Counted from the stretch's first letter, positions 6,620 through 14,907 are shown. The stretch is DNA of 19,531 nucleotides from SURF-32 sp964648365 (GCA_964648365.1 CAZYLK010000114.1:1-19531), one strand, 5' to 3'. Numbers and translations: made by a program. The notes: generated by a model from the letters alone, not told the origin.

Positions 6620-7822
6620 TCAGCCGCGCAGGTCGAAGCAGGCGACGCGTTCGAGATTCCGCGTATAGATGCGGCCGTCATCAATGACGGGAACCGTCCA
6701 GCACTTGCCGGACTGGATGTCCGCCTTCGTCTTCGGCGTAAGGCCCTCGGGCGACACCGGGGCGATCTGTAGCTGACCCGACTCGGTCAGCAGGAAGATA
6801 TGGCCCTGGGCCACGACCAGCGTGCTGTCCTTGATCCGCGGGATGACCCAGCGCTCTTCGCCGGTCATGAAGTCAACGCAGTGCAGGGCTTTCTGATCGG
6901 ACGTGTAGAGGTTGCCGTCCACAAGCACGCAGGACTGAAACTTGTTCAGCAGCACCTTGTTGCGCCAGACTTCCGTCGCGGCCAGTGTCCCGCCGTCCTG
7001 GGCCGAAAGCCGCAGCAGCGCCGCGCCCGTGTCATACCCCGACGTCACGAAGAGGTGCCCGTCGTGGAAGATCGGCGCAGCCGCGTTCACGTCGTACGAC
7101 GTCGTCCACGGATGCCGCAGCGCCAGGGCGCCGGTCTTAAGATCCGCAATCATGACCGACCGGCCCGTGAAGCCGACCACGTAGCGCCGGCCATTGAACG
7201 TGAACGGGTACGGCGTGCCGTAGCCGGGCGGGTCGTCGCCGCATTTCCAGACCGGTTTGCCGGTCTTTTTGTCGAAGGCGGCCAGCGCGCCCTGGCCCGA
7301 GCCGGGTGTCGCGATCGCCAGGTCGCCCTCGACCAGGACTGAACCGCTGTAGCCCCACTGCGGCGTCGCCGAGAACGTGGCATCCCAGATCACGCTGCCC
7401 TTGGTGGCATCCACACACATCAGCCGGCCGTGTGCCCCCTGGATGTAGACGCGCCCGTCATCGACCGTCGGCGTGGCGCGGGTGCCGTCACCGAACTGGT
7501 CGCGGTATTCCTTTTCGATCGGCGTCTTCCACACGATCGAACCGTCGGCCGTGGACAGGCAGAGCAGCATCTGCTGCTTGTCCTCGGTGCCGCAGGTGTA
7601 GAGCCGATCGCCGACGACGGCGAACGAACTGAACGCGGACCCGACGTTGCGGTCCCACTTGAACGGAATCGGCTTGTCCCATTGGACGGTCAGGCCGGTT
7701 TCGCGGCTGATGCCGTCGTACTCGGACCCGCGGAAGCAGGGCCAGTCCGCGCGGGCGGTCGTCGCCGTCGCCACAGCCAGGGCCGCAGCCGCCAGTCGCA
7801 CCGTCATTCGTGTGGATACCAT
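6620..7822 (-). CDS. exported PQQ-type beta-propeller repeat protein
   Basis: A 400-residue protein. Residues 1-25 are a signal peptide (basic start, A-A-A-A-L-A-V-A-T-A-T-T, cut after A-R-A). The mature N terminus D-W-P-C-F-R-G is the typical start of planctomycete PQQ-binding-like proteins. Propeller blades recur as V-[VG]-D-x-x-L-Y/V-Y-x-x ... G-x-x-x-W, for example V-V-G-D-R-L-Y-T-C-G, V-D-D-G-R-V-Y-I-Q-G, V-D-G-N-L-Y-T-S-D and I-D-D-G-R-I-Y-T-R-N at the C terminus. It probably sits in the periplasm and binds a ligand or partner. Many such proteins are not true quinoprotein dehydrogenases, and catalytic residues cannot be confirmed. ATG 7822 is preferred, with GGAAGGGG about eight bases upstream. 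Confidence 0.85.
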   Translation of the reverse strand: MVSTRMTVRLAAAALAVATATTARADWPCFRGSEYDGISRETGLTVQWDKPIPFKWDRNVGSAFSSFAVVGDRLYTCGTEDKQQMLLCLSTADGSIVWKTPIEKEYRDQFGDGTRATPTVDDGRVYIQGAHGRLMCVDATKGSVIWDATFSATPQWGYSGSVLVEGDLAIATPGSGQGALAAFDKKTGKPVWKCGDDPPGYGTPYPFTFNGRRYVVGFTGRSVMIADLKTGALALRHPWTTSYDVNAAAPIFHDGHLFVTSGYDTGAALLRLSAQDGGTLAATEVWRNKVLLNKFQSCVLVDGNLYTSDQKALHCVDFMTGEERWVIPRIKDSTLVVAQGHIFLLTESGQLQIAPVSPEGLTPKTKADIQSGKCWTVPVIDDGRIYTRNLERVACFDLRG

Positions 7823-7879
7823 CGCGAGTCCCCTTCCGGTCGATGAGTGTGGTTGGTCCGCGGGATTGTACGCGTCGCA

Positions 7880-7902
7880 CGGGCGGGCGGTTCCGCCGCC
7901 CG
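7880..7902 (-). terminator. hairpin between STAS gene and PQQ gene
   Basis: CGGGCGGGCGG pairs with CCGCCGCCCG around a TT loop, with one bulged G. It lies about 60 bases after the stop of the leftward STAS gene and before the PQQ gene. It may end or attenuate the STAS transcript; there is no T-run. Confidence 0.4.
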
Positions 7903-7961
7903 AACAGGCACGGCGCCGGCGGATACCGCGGACGCCGGGAGGCGCCGCGGCGGGAAACCAG

Positions 7962-8303
7962 CTACTGCCCCCGGTCGATCTGCAGCCCCGCCAGCGCCAA
8001 CGGCAGATTGTCGGCGAACTCGAAAACCTTCTCCAGCCCGGTGACCAGGAAGATGCCCCAGACCGACGTGTTGACGCCGCAAACCACCAGGCGACGCTGG
8101 TTCGCCACCAGCGTCTTACGCAACTTCAGCAGCTTGGCGAGGTTAGAGGAGTTGACGTAGCTGACGCCGCTGAAATCAAGGACGACGTCTACGTCCTTCT
8201 CGGCGCCAAGCTGGTCGGTGACGGCCACCATGTCATCGCTGAACGCCGGATCATCCTGTAGCTCGACGACGATCGTGTTGTCGGACCAGCTTTGAATCGA
8301 CAT
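7962..8303 (-). CDS. STAS-domain protein (anti-sigma factor antagonist-like)
   Basis: A 113-residue single-domain protein with the STAS layout: a first strand I-V-V-E-L, the strand D-V-D-V-V-L-D-F-S-G-V near 37-47, the loop Y-V-N-S-S-N-L-A-K-L-L near 49-59, then R-R-L-V-V-C-G-V and G-L-E-K-V-F-E-F. In anti-anti-sigma factors the loop is usually D-S-S-G and one serine is phosphorylated by a partner kinase. Here it is N-S-S-N: both serines are kept, but the acidic residue and the glycine are lost. It may work in a partner-switching cascade, but no kinase or sigma factor is in view. A GGAG lies ten bases before ATG 8303. The C terminus ends L-Q-I-D-R-G-Q. Confidence 0.85.
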   Translation of the reverse strand: MSIQSWSDNTIVVELQDDPAFSDDMVAVTDQLGAEKDVDVVLDFSGVSYVNSSNLAKLLKLRKTLVANQRRLVVCGVNTSVWGIFLVTGLEKVFEFADNLPLALAGLQIDRGQ

Positions 8304-8498
8304 GTGACAGTGACTCCACCCGCTCTCCTACGCCGTTTGAACCGTATCGCCCGGCCACGGGGGTGTCAACGGAGCAGGAATCGGCTCGACAGACGCAGAC
8401 AGACGCAGCCAAGGGCCGGCAAAGGCCATCCGACCGAAGCTCAATAACGCTGCTGCACCAACGTGAGGTGGAGTCGACGAGCGACGGAGCGGTAGGGA

Positions 8499-9830
8499 TC
8501 ACTCGCCGACGACCTGCCGTTCAAGAACGGCCCGCCACGCCCGCACGGCAGGGAGGTCCATCGTTTTCGGATCGAGCGCACCTGCCTGCTGCAGGTCGTC
8601 CAGGGCGGCGGTCGCCCGCCCGCAGGATGCCTGGACATAGGCGTGAAGCAGAAGTCGCTCACACGTCGGCGTGCGGCCGATGAGGGTGGTCAGACCCTGC
8701 CGTCGCTCTTCCAGCACGGTCGCATCCAGAATCACGTTGCGAAGTCGGATCGCGGGGGGGCTGGCGGCCGCGGCCTGGAACGCCGTGTGAATCTCGACGG
8801 CAGCCTCGTCGTAGGAACCGCCGGCAAACAGAGCGATCGCCCGACTGAACCGCGCACTGACGTTCGATCTGTCGAGCAGAAGCACGCGGCGGTAGATCTG
8901 CTGGGCACTGTCAAAGTCGCCCCGCGTCATGGCGGCATCGGCGAGGATGAGGTCGGTCGCAGTCATGTCACGCGCCGGGGCGGCTCCCGACGCCGCGAGG
9001 GGCGAAAACTGCGGCGGCTGGACGGCGTGACCCGCGGCCTCGCCGGCGCCTGCCGGAGCACCCGCCGCCGAGGGCAGGTCGGCGCTCAGCCAGCCCGGCA
9101 CGGCGCCGGACCCAACCTCCAACCCCGGCAAGGGCGAAAGATCCAACGGGTGACGGCCGAAATCGGCGCCCGTACCATACGGCTCGCCCTCATAACCGGC
9201 TGCCGCCCAGGCAAGCGGCGGGATCACGTAGGGCAACCGCCCGGCCCGGCTCGGAGCCGGTCGCCCCCCCCACGGAAGCGACAAGCCGCCGCCGGCTGCG
9301 CCAGGCGCGACGTCGCCCGCCAGCATGCCCAGCGGGGTCAGCCCGAGTTCCCAATTAGCAGGAGGTTGCGACAGATCGTTGGCGCGCGGGTGAAGCCCCG
9401 GCGAGCGCCAGTCCATGGGCCTGCTCAGCGAATAGCCCATCGTGTCCGGGTAGGCCGATCGCATGTCGCGCGCGGACCAGGTCGCGCCGGCAGTGCCCGG
9501 CGACGAGGGTACGAACCCGAACAACGGAAAGGCCGCACCAAACGGGGACATCGCATCCTGCGCCGCCCACGGGTTGAGCAGGGCCGGACCCAGGCGGTTG
9601 AGATCGGACTCGCCATCGTAATCCCACCGAAGCCGCGAGCGGGAGGTGGGAAGGCCCGCCCCCGGGCCGCTGGTGACGTTCGCGCCCGGCGCGGTCGTGT
9701 CAACGCGGGACTCCACCGGCGCCGCAGGCTCAGCCGGAGCGGACGCCTCGCTCTGCGCCCGCCCGATCGGCGCAACGGCGAACAGGTTGAGCAGCGTGCC
9801 GCACGTCAAGAGCCGGAATGATCGTCTCAT
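8499..9830 (-). CDS. secreted low-complexity protein with C-terminal TPR region
   Basis: A 443-residue protein. M-R-R-S-F-R-L-L-T-C-G-T-L-L-N-L-F-A-V-A-P-I-G-R-A is a signal peptide with a likely cut near residue 25. Residues about 26-287 are rich in Gly, Ala, Pro and Ser, with W-D-Y and P-F-G patches, and have no recognisable domain. From about 288 the protein is helical with TPR-like pairs: L-I-L-A-D-A-A-M-T-R-G-D-F-D-S-A-Q-Q-I-Y, S-R-A-I-A-L-F-A-G-G-S-Y-D-E-A-A, then L-H-A-Y-V-Q-A-S-C-G-R-A-T-A-A-L. It probably acts as an envelope adaptor. The open frame extends to 9917, but ATG 9830 gives the signal peptide directly and is chosen despite a weak ribosome site (GGA). Confidence 0.75.
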   Translation of the reverse strand: MRRSFRLLTCGTLLNLFAVAPIGRAQSEASAPAEPAAPVESRVDTTAPGANVTSGPGAGLPTSRSRLRWDYDGESDLNRLGPALLNPWAAQDAMSPFGAAFPLFGFVPSSPGTAGATWSARDMRSAYPDTMGYSLSRPMDWRSPGLHPRANDLSQPPANWELGLTPLGMLAGDVAPGAAGGGLSLPWGGRPAPSRAGRLPYVIPPLAWAAAGYEGEPYGTGADFGRHPLDLSPLPGLEVGSGAVPGWLSADLPSAAGAPAGAGEAAGHAVQPPQFSPLAASGAAPARDMTATDLILADAAMTRGDFDSAQQIYRRVLLLDRSNVSARFSRAIALFAGGSYDEAAVEIHTAFQAAAASPPAIRLRNVILDATVLEERRQGLTTLIGRTPTCERLLLHAYVQASCGRATAALDDLQQAGALDPKTMDLPAVRAWRAVLERQVVGE

Positions 9831-10221
9831 GCTGTATCCATCGCCGCAGCGGCGCGGGTTCGGCCAGACCGAATGGCTTATCGGCCATCCGAAGGATGAT
9901 AGTCGAGACGCTGGCACGGACCAGCCGGCCAGCGCCGCCGACGTCCGGCGCCCGTGATCCTTGGAGCATCCGGCAGGCCCGACCTGGGCAGCTCCGACAC
10001 CGCGCGCGCCATTCGCCGATCGCTGCGCTCAAGTTGCGGGACACCGGTGCAGGTCTATAATCGGACGCCGCGGATGCTTTCCGGCCCGTCTGGACGGTTT
10101 GTTGCCGGCCCGGCGGCCTCGGACGCGGCACGGGGTGTGCCACTGAGCCGCCATCAGCAGGGCGACTTCGGTAGCGCGGTCGATCGCAGTCCGGCACTCG
10201 CGGCAGCGGAGGCTTGCATCA
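9831..10221. other. 391-base divergent intergenic region upstream of sdhC
   Basis: No gene is seen. It separates the leftward TPR gene from rightward sdhC and holds the sdhC promoter (10034-10061) and a leader of about 150 bases. A weak TATCAT box on the minus strand at 9896-9901 may serve the leftward gene. No riboswitch fold that I recognise is present. Confidence 0.6.
10034..10061 (+). promoter_or_regulatory. sigma-70-type promoter for the sdh locus
   Basis: TTGCGG (10034-10039), a 16-base spacer and a perfect TATAAT (10056-10061). The only rightward gene downstream is sdhC, which starts 160 bases later, so this is the best candidate for transcription of the sdh locus. Confidence 0.55.
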
Positions 10222-10977
10222 GTGGCAGCGGAAAACGTCGAAGCCCAGAGCTGGGCGGATAAGAACTACTTCCTCATCAGACGACTGCACTCACTGTCCG
10301 GGCTGGTCCCGCTTGGGGTGTTCGTCTGTCTGCACCTGCTGGCCAATTCGACGGTCATGCTCGCGCCGGACGGCAGCGAGTTTCAGAAGGCGGTCAGTCG
10401 CATTCACGACCTGCCTGCCCTGCCGATCATCGAGATCATCGGCATCTTCCTGCCCCTGGCGTTTCATGCGCTGGTCGGCGTCTGGATCTGGCTGTGGGGC
10501 AGCCGCTCGAACATGATGCAGTACCGTTACGGCGGCAACATCCGTTACACCTTTCAGCGGATCAGCGGCGGGGTCGCGTTCGTCTTCATTATGTATCACG
10601 TGTACCAGTTGCACTGGATGGGTGAGCCGTTTGGCGGCGGCGAATTCCGGTTCGAGCACGACCCTGCCAGCACCGCCGCGGCCGTTTCGACCGCCAACGC
10701 CATCCAGAGCGCCGGCTGGATCGCCCCGTTTTACGCGATCGGCATCCTGGCCGTGGTCTTTCACCTGGCCAACGGCATCTGGACCTCGCTGATCACCTGG
10801 GGAATCACGATCAGGCCGTCCAGCCAGCGGGCATCGGGCTACGCCTGCACCGCGTTCGGCATTGCACTGGCACTCGTCGGGCTGTCGGCTCTGTTCGGGT
10901 TCAGGAACTTCGACGTGGAAACGGCGATCAAAGGCACCGCGCCGGCCCATGCGATGGCCTCGCCGACCAGCGGTTAG
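10222..10977 (+). CDS. sdhC: succinate dehydrogenase cytochrome b558 subunit
   Basis: A 251-residue, five-helix membrane anchor of the Bacillus-type succinate:menaquinone reductase. Alignment by eye with Bacillus subtilis SdhC is clear: R-R-L-H-S-L-S-G-L-V-P-L-G-V-F near 20-34, F-L-P-L-A-F-H-A-L-V-G-V-W, Y-H-V-Y-Q-L-H-W, V-F-H-L-A-N-G-I-W-T-S-L-I-T-W-G-I-T and P-S-S-Q-R-A-S-G-Y. The four heme-ligand histidines correspond to His38, His82, His126 and His181, so two b hemes are expected. It carries electrons from SdhB to menaquinone. The start is GTG 10222 with GGAGG nine bases upstream. It has an extra C-terminal tail (T-A-P-A-H-A-M-A-S-P-T-S-G). sdhA lies almost 2 kb downstream instead of next to it. 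Confidence 0.95.
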   Translation: MAAENVEAQSWADKNYFLIRRLHSLSGLVPLGVFVCLHLLANSTVMLAPDGSEFQKAVSRIHDLPALPIIEIIGIFLPLAFHALVGVWIWLWGSRSNMMQYRYGGNIRYTFQRISGGVAFVFIMYHVYQLHWMGEPFGGGEFRFEHDPASTAAAVSTANAIQSAGWIAPFYAIGILAVVFHLANGIWTSLITWGITIRPSSQRASGYACTAFGIALALVGLSALFGFRNFDVETAIKGTAPAHAMASPTSG

Positions 10978-11057
10978 CTGAATGCGGGAAACGACGCATA
11001 GCGCCCGGTTTCTGCCGACTGTTCGGGCGGGGGCGTTGGCGGCATGTATGAGACACG

Positions 11058-11074
11058 GCGATGCGCGGCATCGC
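11058..11074 (+). terminator. perfect 7-bp hairpin after sdhC
   Basis: GCGATGC-GCG-GCATCGC, a seven-pair stem with a three-base loop, lies 81 bases after the sdhC stop. There is no T-run. It may limit read-through from sdhC into the prepilin gene. Confidence 0.4.
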
Positions 11075-11111
11075 TGAGAACAAGTAGCTTCACAGGCACG
11101 GAGACCAGCGG

Positions 11112-12080
11112 ATGAAGACACAGAGGATGCAGTCGCTGAGGGACGGGTGGGCGCGGGGAGGAGACGTTCGGCGACGCCGAACCGGCTTCACGCTGCTCGA
11201 GATTCTCGTTGTAATCGCCATTATTGCCCTGCTGCTGGCGATCCTGCTGCCCGGGCTGAATCGCGCCCGCCAGTCGGCCCGCAAGGTCGAGTGCGCTGCG
11301 CATTTGCGGCAGATCGGCGTCGGCTGGACGATCTACGCCGACCAGAACAAGGGGCACGCCGTGCCCGGACGGCCGGCGAAGTTCGCCGACCCCGAGCGCA
11401 ACAAATACTGGGTCGGCAACGGCTATCACTATCGCCCCCGCTGGTTCATCCAGATGGGCGCCGAGGCCGGCTTTCACGCCTATCAGCAGCCCAGCGTCGA
11501 CCCGCAGGACGACAACACAAAGCTGGTGGACGGCGACGAGGTCTTCCTCTGCCCAGAAGTGCCCGAGCGCACCAACAACCGCAATTATGCCTATGGCTAC
11601 AACTACCAGTTTCTGGGCAATTCCCGGTTTCGGGGCGGCCTGGAGTCGAACGGTTTTATCAACTTTCCCGTAAGCGTGACAAAGATCGTCGGCGCCTCGT
11701 CCACGGTCATGGCGGCCGACGCGATGGGGACGGCCGCGGGCAAGCCCGAGCGCGAGCGGCTCGGCTATCGGCAAGACGGCGGCGGCGACTTGTTCGCCGT
11801 AGGCAATCATGCCTGGTCGCTCGATCCGCCGCGGCTGACGGACCGGTCCGATTACTGCGACGACAATAACCGCGCACCGGAGCACCGATCGGCTATCGAA
11901 GAGCGGCACGGTGACGCGGCCAACGTGTTGTACTGCGACATTCACGTGTCAAGCGAGACGTTTGAATCGCTCGGATACGTCGTGGAGGAGGATGGTCGCG
12001 TCCTCGCCGACGGGCAGAAGGCGACCAACCGCCTGTTTTCCGGGACCGGCAAGGATTCCGACCCGCCACCCATCCAGTGA
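11112..12080 (+). CDS. type IV prepilin-like protein (planctomycete type)
   Basis: A 322-residue protein with a class III prepilin leader. After a basic stretch, cleavage is expected at G25|F26, followed by T-L-L-E-I-L-V-V-I-A-I-I-A-L-L-L-A-I-L-L-P with Glu at +5. The helix continues as R-A-R-Q-S-A-R-K-V-E-C-A-A-H-L-R-Q-I-G, the typical planctomycete pseudopilin pattern. The C-terminal part ends near H-G-D-A-A-N-V-L-Y-C-D-I-H-V, the 'H...DG' region of these proteins. It is probably a minor pilin or secretion pseudopilin, processed by a prepilin peptidase not in this window. ATG 11112 has GGAG about nine bases upstream; ATG 11127 is possible. Its place between sdhC and sdhA is unexpected. Confidence 0.85.
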   Translation: MKTQRMQSLRDGWARGGDVRRRRTGFTLLEILVVIAIIALLLAILLPGLNRARQSARKVECAAHLRQIGVGWTIYADQNKGHAVPGRPAKFADPERNKYWVGNGYHYRPRWFIQMGAEAGFHAYQQPSVDPQDDNTKLVDGDEVFLCPEVPERTNNRNYAYGYNYQFLGNSRFRGGLESNGFINFPVSVTKIVGASSTVMAADAMGTAAGKPERERLGYRQDGGGDLFAVGNHAWSLDPPRLTDRSDYCDDNNRAPEHRSAIEERHGDAANVLYCDIHVSSETFESLGYVVEEDGRVLADGQKATNRLFSGTGKDSDPPPIQ

Positions 12081-12105
12081 CCCGGCGAGCCTGGAGGATT
12101 GCATC

Positions 12106-12849
12106 GTGAATGAAGGACATCAGGGGGACGATCGCATCGCCCGGCTGGAAGGCCGGCTCGAGCGGCTTCAGCGCAGGACCGGATGGATGCTGGGCGCGTG
12201 GGCGCTAAGCCTGGCAGTTGTCTTTGTCATGGGTGCGGCCGCGCAATCGAAACCCGCGTCCGTGCCGGATGACGAGGGCGTGCTGCGCGTGCGCGGGCTG
12301 ATCGTCGAAGACGCGGCGGGACGGGCGCGGATCCTGATCGGCGCCCCGTTGCCGCAAACGCCGGACCGCAAGCGGCGCGACCCGGCGACGGCGGTGGTCT
12401 TTCTCAGCGAGGACGGGGCGGATCGGATGGTCGTCGGTTTCACGGCCGACCCGCAGATCGGCGGCAAGGTCGTGCAGCGGATCAGTCCGAGCGTCGGGCT
12501 CCAGATCAACGATCCGGAAGGCAACGAGCGCACCGGCTACGGCTACCTGGAGATGGGGCGCGTAGTGCTGGGCATCGACTGGAAGAACCGCGAAGCGCTG
12601 ACGCTCTCGGTGGATGATCGCCAGGGGTACACGGCGCTGATGATGCAAGGGTCCGAAGGAGGTCATGAGCGGTGCGGGCTGTACGTGGATAACCAGACGT
12701 CGGTGATGAAGATTGCGGGAGCGGACGGACTGGAGCGGTGGATCATGAAGACCTCCGCCAACCAGCCAGCCGAGATGCTCGTCGTCGATCCCGCCACGCG
12801 GACGTTCGAGGATGTGATGAAAGCGATACGCAAGCCCGCCCAGCCGTAG
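12106..12849 (+). CDS. membrane-anchored hypothetical protein with beta-rich outer part
   Basis: A 247-residue protein. A short coiled coil (R-I-A-R-L-E-G-R-L-E-R-L-Q-R-R) is followed by one membrane helix (W-M-L-G-A-W-A-L-S-L-A-V-V-F-V-M-G-A-A-A, near 27-46). The rest is beta-rich with repeated short units such as R-G-L-I-V-E-D-A-A-G-R-A-R-I-L-I-G, S-V-G-L-Q-I-N-D-P-E-G and V-M-K-I-A-G-A-D-G. Units of the form [IL]-x-[VIL]-x-D-x-x-G-[KR] recur through the chain. I know proteins of this style from many genomes but not their function. The start is GTG 12106, fixed by GGAGG eight bases upstream. The gene starts 26 bases after the prepilin stop, so the two are probably co-transcribed. Confidence 0.75.
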   Translation: MNEGHQGDDRIARLEGRLERLQRRTGWMLGAWALSLAVVFVMGAAAQSKPASVPDDEGVLRVRGLIVEDAAGRARILIGAPLPQTPDRKRRDPATAVVFLSEDGADRMVVGFTADPQIGGKVVQRISPSVGLQINDPEGNERTGYGYLEMGRVVLGIDWKNREALTLSVDDRQGYTALMMQGSEGGHERCGLYVDNQTSVMKIAGADGLERWIMKTSANQPAEMLVVDPATRTFEDVMKAIRKPAQP

Positions 12850-12870
12850 GACGGCTTCGCGCACCGCCCG

Positions 12871-12911
12871 TGGCGGGCCGACCCGCCAGGTCCGGGCCGC
12901 AAACGCGGCCC
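12871..12911 (+). promoter_or_regulatory. two tandem hairpins before sdhA
   Basis: TGGCGGG-CCGA-CCCGCCA (12871-12888) and GGGCCGC-AAAC-GCGGCCC (12894-12911), each with a perfect seven-pair stem and a four-base loop, are five bases apart. They end 19 bases before the sdhA ATG. Neither is followed by a T-run, so they may protect or process mRNA, or attenuate, and not simply terminate. Confidence 0.5.
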
Positions 12912-12930
12912 CTAACGATTCAGAATCAGC

Positions 12931-14907
12931 ATGGCCAAAACAAACGTCGTCGTCGTCGGGGGGGGGCTGGCCGGTCTGGCCGCCTCCATGCAGCTTGCCG
13001 AGCAGGGCATTCACGTGGACCTGATCAGCATGGTGCCGGTCAAGCGCTCGCACAGCGTCTGCGCTCAGGGCGGCATCAACTCGGTCAACGAAGTCACCCG
13101 CCAGCAGGGCGACAACGAGTGGAAGCACTTCGACGATACCGTCTACGGCGGCGACTTTCTCGCCCACCAGCCGCCGTGCAAAGAGATGTGCGACTGGGGT
13201 CCGCGGATCATCGATCTGCTCGACCGCATCGGCGTGCCCTTCAACCGCACGCCCGAGGGTTTTCGCGACCAGCGCCGCTTCGGCGGTACGCTCTACAAGC
13301 GCACGGCCTTCGCCGGGGCCACCACGGGCCAGCAGCTTATCTACGCCTTGGATGAGCAGGTTCGCTACTGGGAAGCGCAGGGGCTGGTCAGCAAGTACGA
13401 GTACTGGGAGTACCTCGGGCCGATCGTCGATGACAACGGCGTCTGCCGCGGCGTCGTGGCACAGGATATGTTCGCGATGGACATCCGGGCGTTCCCCGCG
13501 GACGCGGTGGTGCTCGGCACCGGCGGCAACGGATTGATCTTCGGCCGAAGCACCATGTCGATGATCTGCACCGGCGGCGCGGCCGCGCGGACCTTCAAGG
13601 CCGGCGTCAAATACGCCAACGGCGAGTTCGTCCAGGTTCACCCGACCGCCATCCCCGGCACGGACAAGCTGCGCCTGATGAGCGAAAGCGCCCGCGGCGA
13701 GGGCGGCCGCGTCTGGGTGCCGAAAAAGCCGCAGGACGGGCGCGATCCACTGTCCATCCCGGCCAGCGAGCGGTACTACTTCCTGGAAGAGCGCTATCCG
13801 ACGTACGGCAACCTCGTCCCGCGCGACATCGCCACCCGCGAAATCTTCGACGTGTGCGTCAACCACGGCCTCAGCGTCGAGCAGGAGCGGCTGTGCGTCT
13901 ACCTCGACGTGACGGAACTGCCGCCCGCGACGCAAAAGAAGCTCGACGGCATCCTGGAGATCTACGAAAAATTCGTCGGCATCGACCCGCGGCACGTGCC
14001 CATGAAGATCTTCCCGGCCGTGCATTACACGATGGGCGGCCTGTGGGTGGACTTTGCCCGCGACGACAAGACCGGCGGCCTGGTCCCCGGCTCGCCACGC
14101 AACCACCAGTCGAACGTGCCCGGCATCTACGTGATCGGCGAGGCGGACTACCAGTACCACGGCGCCAACCGGCTGGGAGCCAATTCGCTGCTGAGTTGCA
14201 TCTTCTCCGGACTGATCGTCGCGCCCAGCGTCGAAGCGTACATGAAGGGGTCGAAGGCGAAGTCGGACAACGTGCCCAGTTCGCTGCTGGATGCGGCCGT
14301 GAACACCCATCACACGCGGATGGACGAACTCATCCACAACCAGGGCGACGAGAATCCCTACCTGATCCACAACGAACTGGGCGACACCATGACGCGCAAC
14401 GTCACCGTGGTTCGCTACAACAAGAACATTCAGCAGACGCTGGCCAAGATCGACGAGCTGACCGACCGCTATAAGCGGGTGAACCTGGCCGACAAGAGCA
14501 ACTGGACCAACCAGAACCTCAGCTTCGCCCGCGCCTTGGGCGACATGCTGCTGATGGCCAAAGTCATCGCCCGCGGCGCCTTGCAGCGCGACGAATGCCG
14601 CGGCGCCCACTACAAGCCCGACTTCGAGATCGAGTCGCCCAAGTCCGACGACCCGGCCGAGCTTCGCCGCGAAGCCGAAAAATGGTGCGACACCTTCGCC
14701 GCCCGCAACGACAAGTGGCTCAAGACCACCGTCGCGACCTACGACAAGGGTGATGTGAAGTTCACCTACGAAGAGGTAGACACCGAAGCCATCCCCCCGC
14801 GCCCGCGGACGTATGGGTTGAAGGGGGCGGAGATTATCGTGGAGGTGTGGAACGAGCGGTTGAAGAAGAAGGCGGGGGGGAAGAGGGAGGCCGTGGGGGC
14901 GGCTTGA
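12931..14907 (+). CDS. sdhA: succinate dehydrogenase flavoprotein subunit
   Basis: A 658-residue flavoprotein that oxidises succinate to fumarate and passes electrons to SdhB. Seen in order: the dinucleotide fold V-V-V-V-G-G-G-L-A-G-L-A near 6-17; the covalent-FAD motif S-H-S-V-C-A-Q-G-G-I-N with His41; H-P-T-A-I-P-G near 237-243; S-A-R-G-E-G-G-R near 253-260; then A-V-H-Y-T-M-G-G-L-W-V-D and G-E-A-D-Y-Q-Y-H-G-A-N-R-L-G-A-N-S-L-L. The sequence matches the Bacillus/Bacteroidota-like long SdhA type, usually paired with a five-helix SdhC as seen here. The Shine-Dalgarno site before ATG 12931 is weak. The last 30 or so codons turn purine-rich and lysine-rich (K-K-K-A-G-G-K-R-E), just where the accessory block begins. 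Confidence 0.97.
   Translation: MAKTNVVVVGGGLAGLAASMQLAEQGIHVDLISMVPVKRSHSVCAQGGINSVNEVTRQQGDNEWKHFDDTVYGGDFLAHQPPCKEMCDWGPRIIDLLDRIGVPFNRTPEGFRDQRRFGGTLYKRTAFAGATTGQQLIYALDEQVRYWEAQGLVSKYEYWEYLGPIVDDNGVCRGVVAQDMFAMDIRAFPADAVVLGTGGNGLIFGRSTMSMICTGGAAARTFKAGVKYANGEFVQVHPTAIPGTDKLRLMSESARGEGGRVWVPKKPQDGRDPLSIPASERYYFLEERYPTYGNLVPRDIATREIFDVCVNHGLSVEQERLCVYLDVTELPPATQKKLDGILEIYEKFVGIDPRHVPMKIFPAVHYTMGGLWVDFARDDKTGGLVPGSPRNHQSNVPGIYVIGEADYQYHGANRLGANSLLSCIFSGLIVAPSVEAYMKGSKAKSDNVPSSLLDAAVNTHHTRMDELIHNQGDENPYLIHNELGDTMTRNVTVVRYNKNIQQTLAKIDELTDRYKRVNLADKSNWTNQNLSFARALGDMLLMAKVIARGALQRDECRGAHYKPDFEIESPKSDDPAELRREAEKWCDTFAARNDKWLKTTVATYDKGDVKFTYEEVDTEAIPPRPRTYGLKGAEIIVEVWNERLKKKAGGKREAVGAA

Noticed and set aside
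8643..9821. A 392-residue plus-strand open frame opposite the secreted TPR gene.
   Set aside because: The translation is arginine/glycine-rich with no domain, while the minus strand gives a signal peptide and TPR pairs.
10974..11945. A 323-residue minus-strand open frame opposite the prepilin gene.
   Set aside because: The plus strand encodes a clear prepilin with a ribosome site; the minus frame is a mirror of its codon bias.
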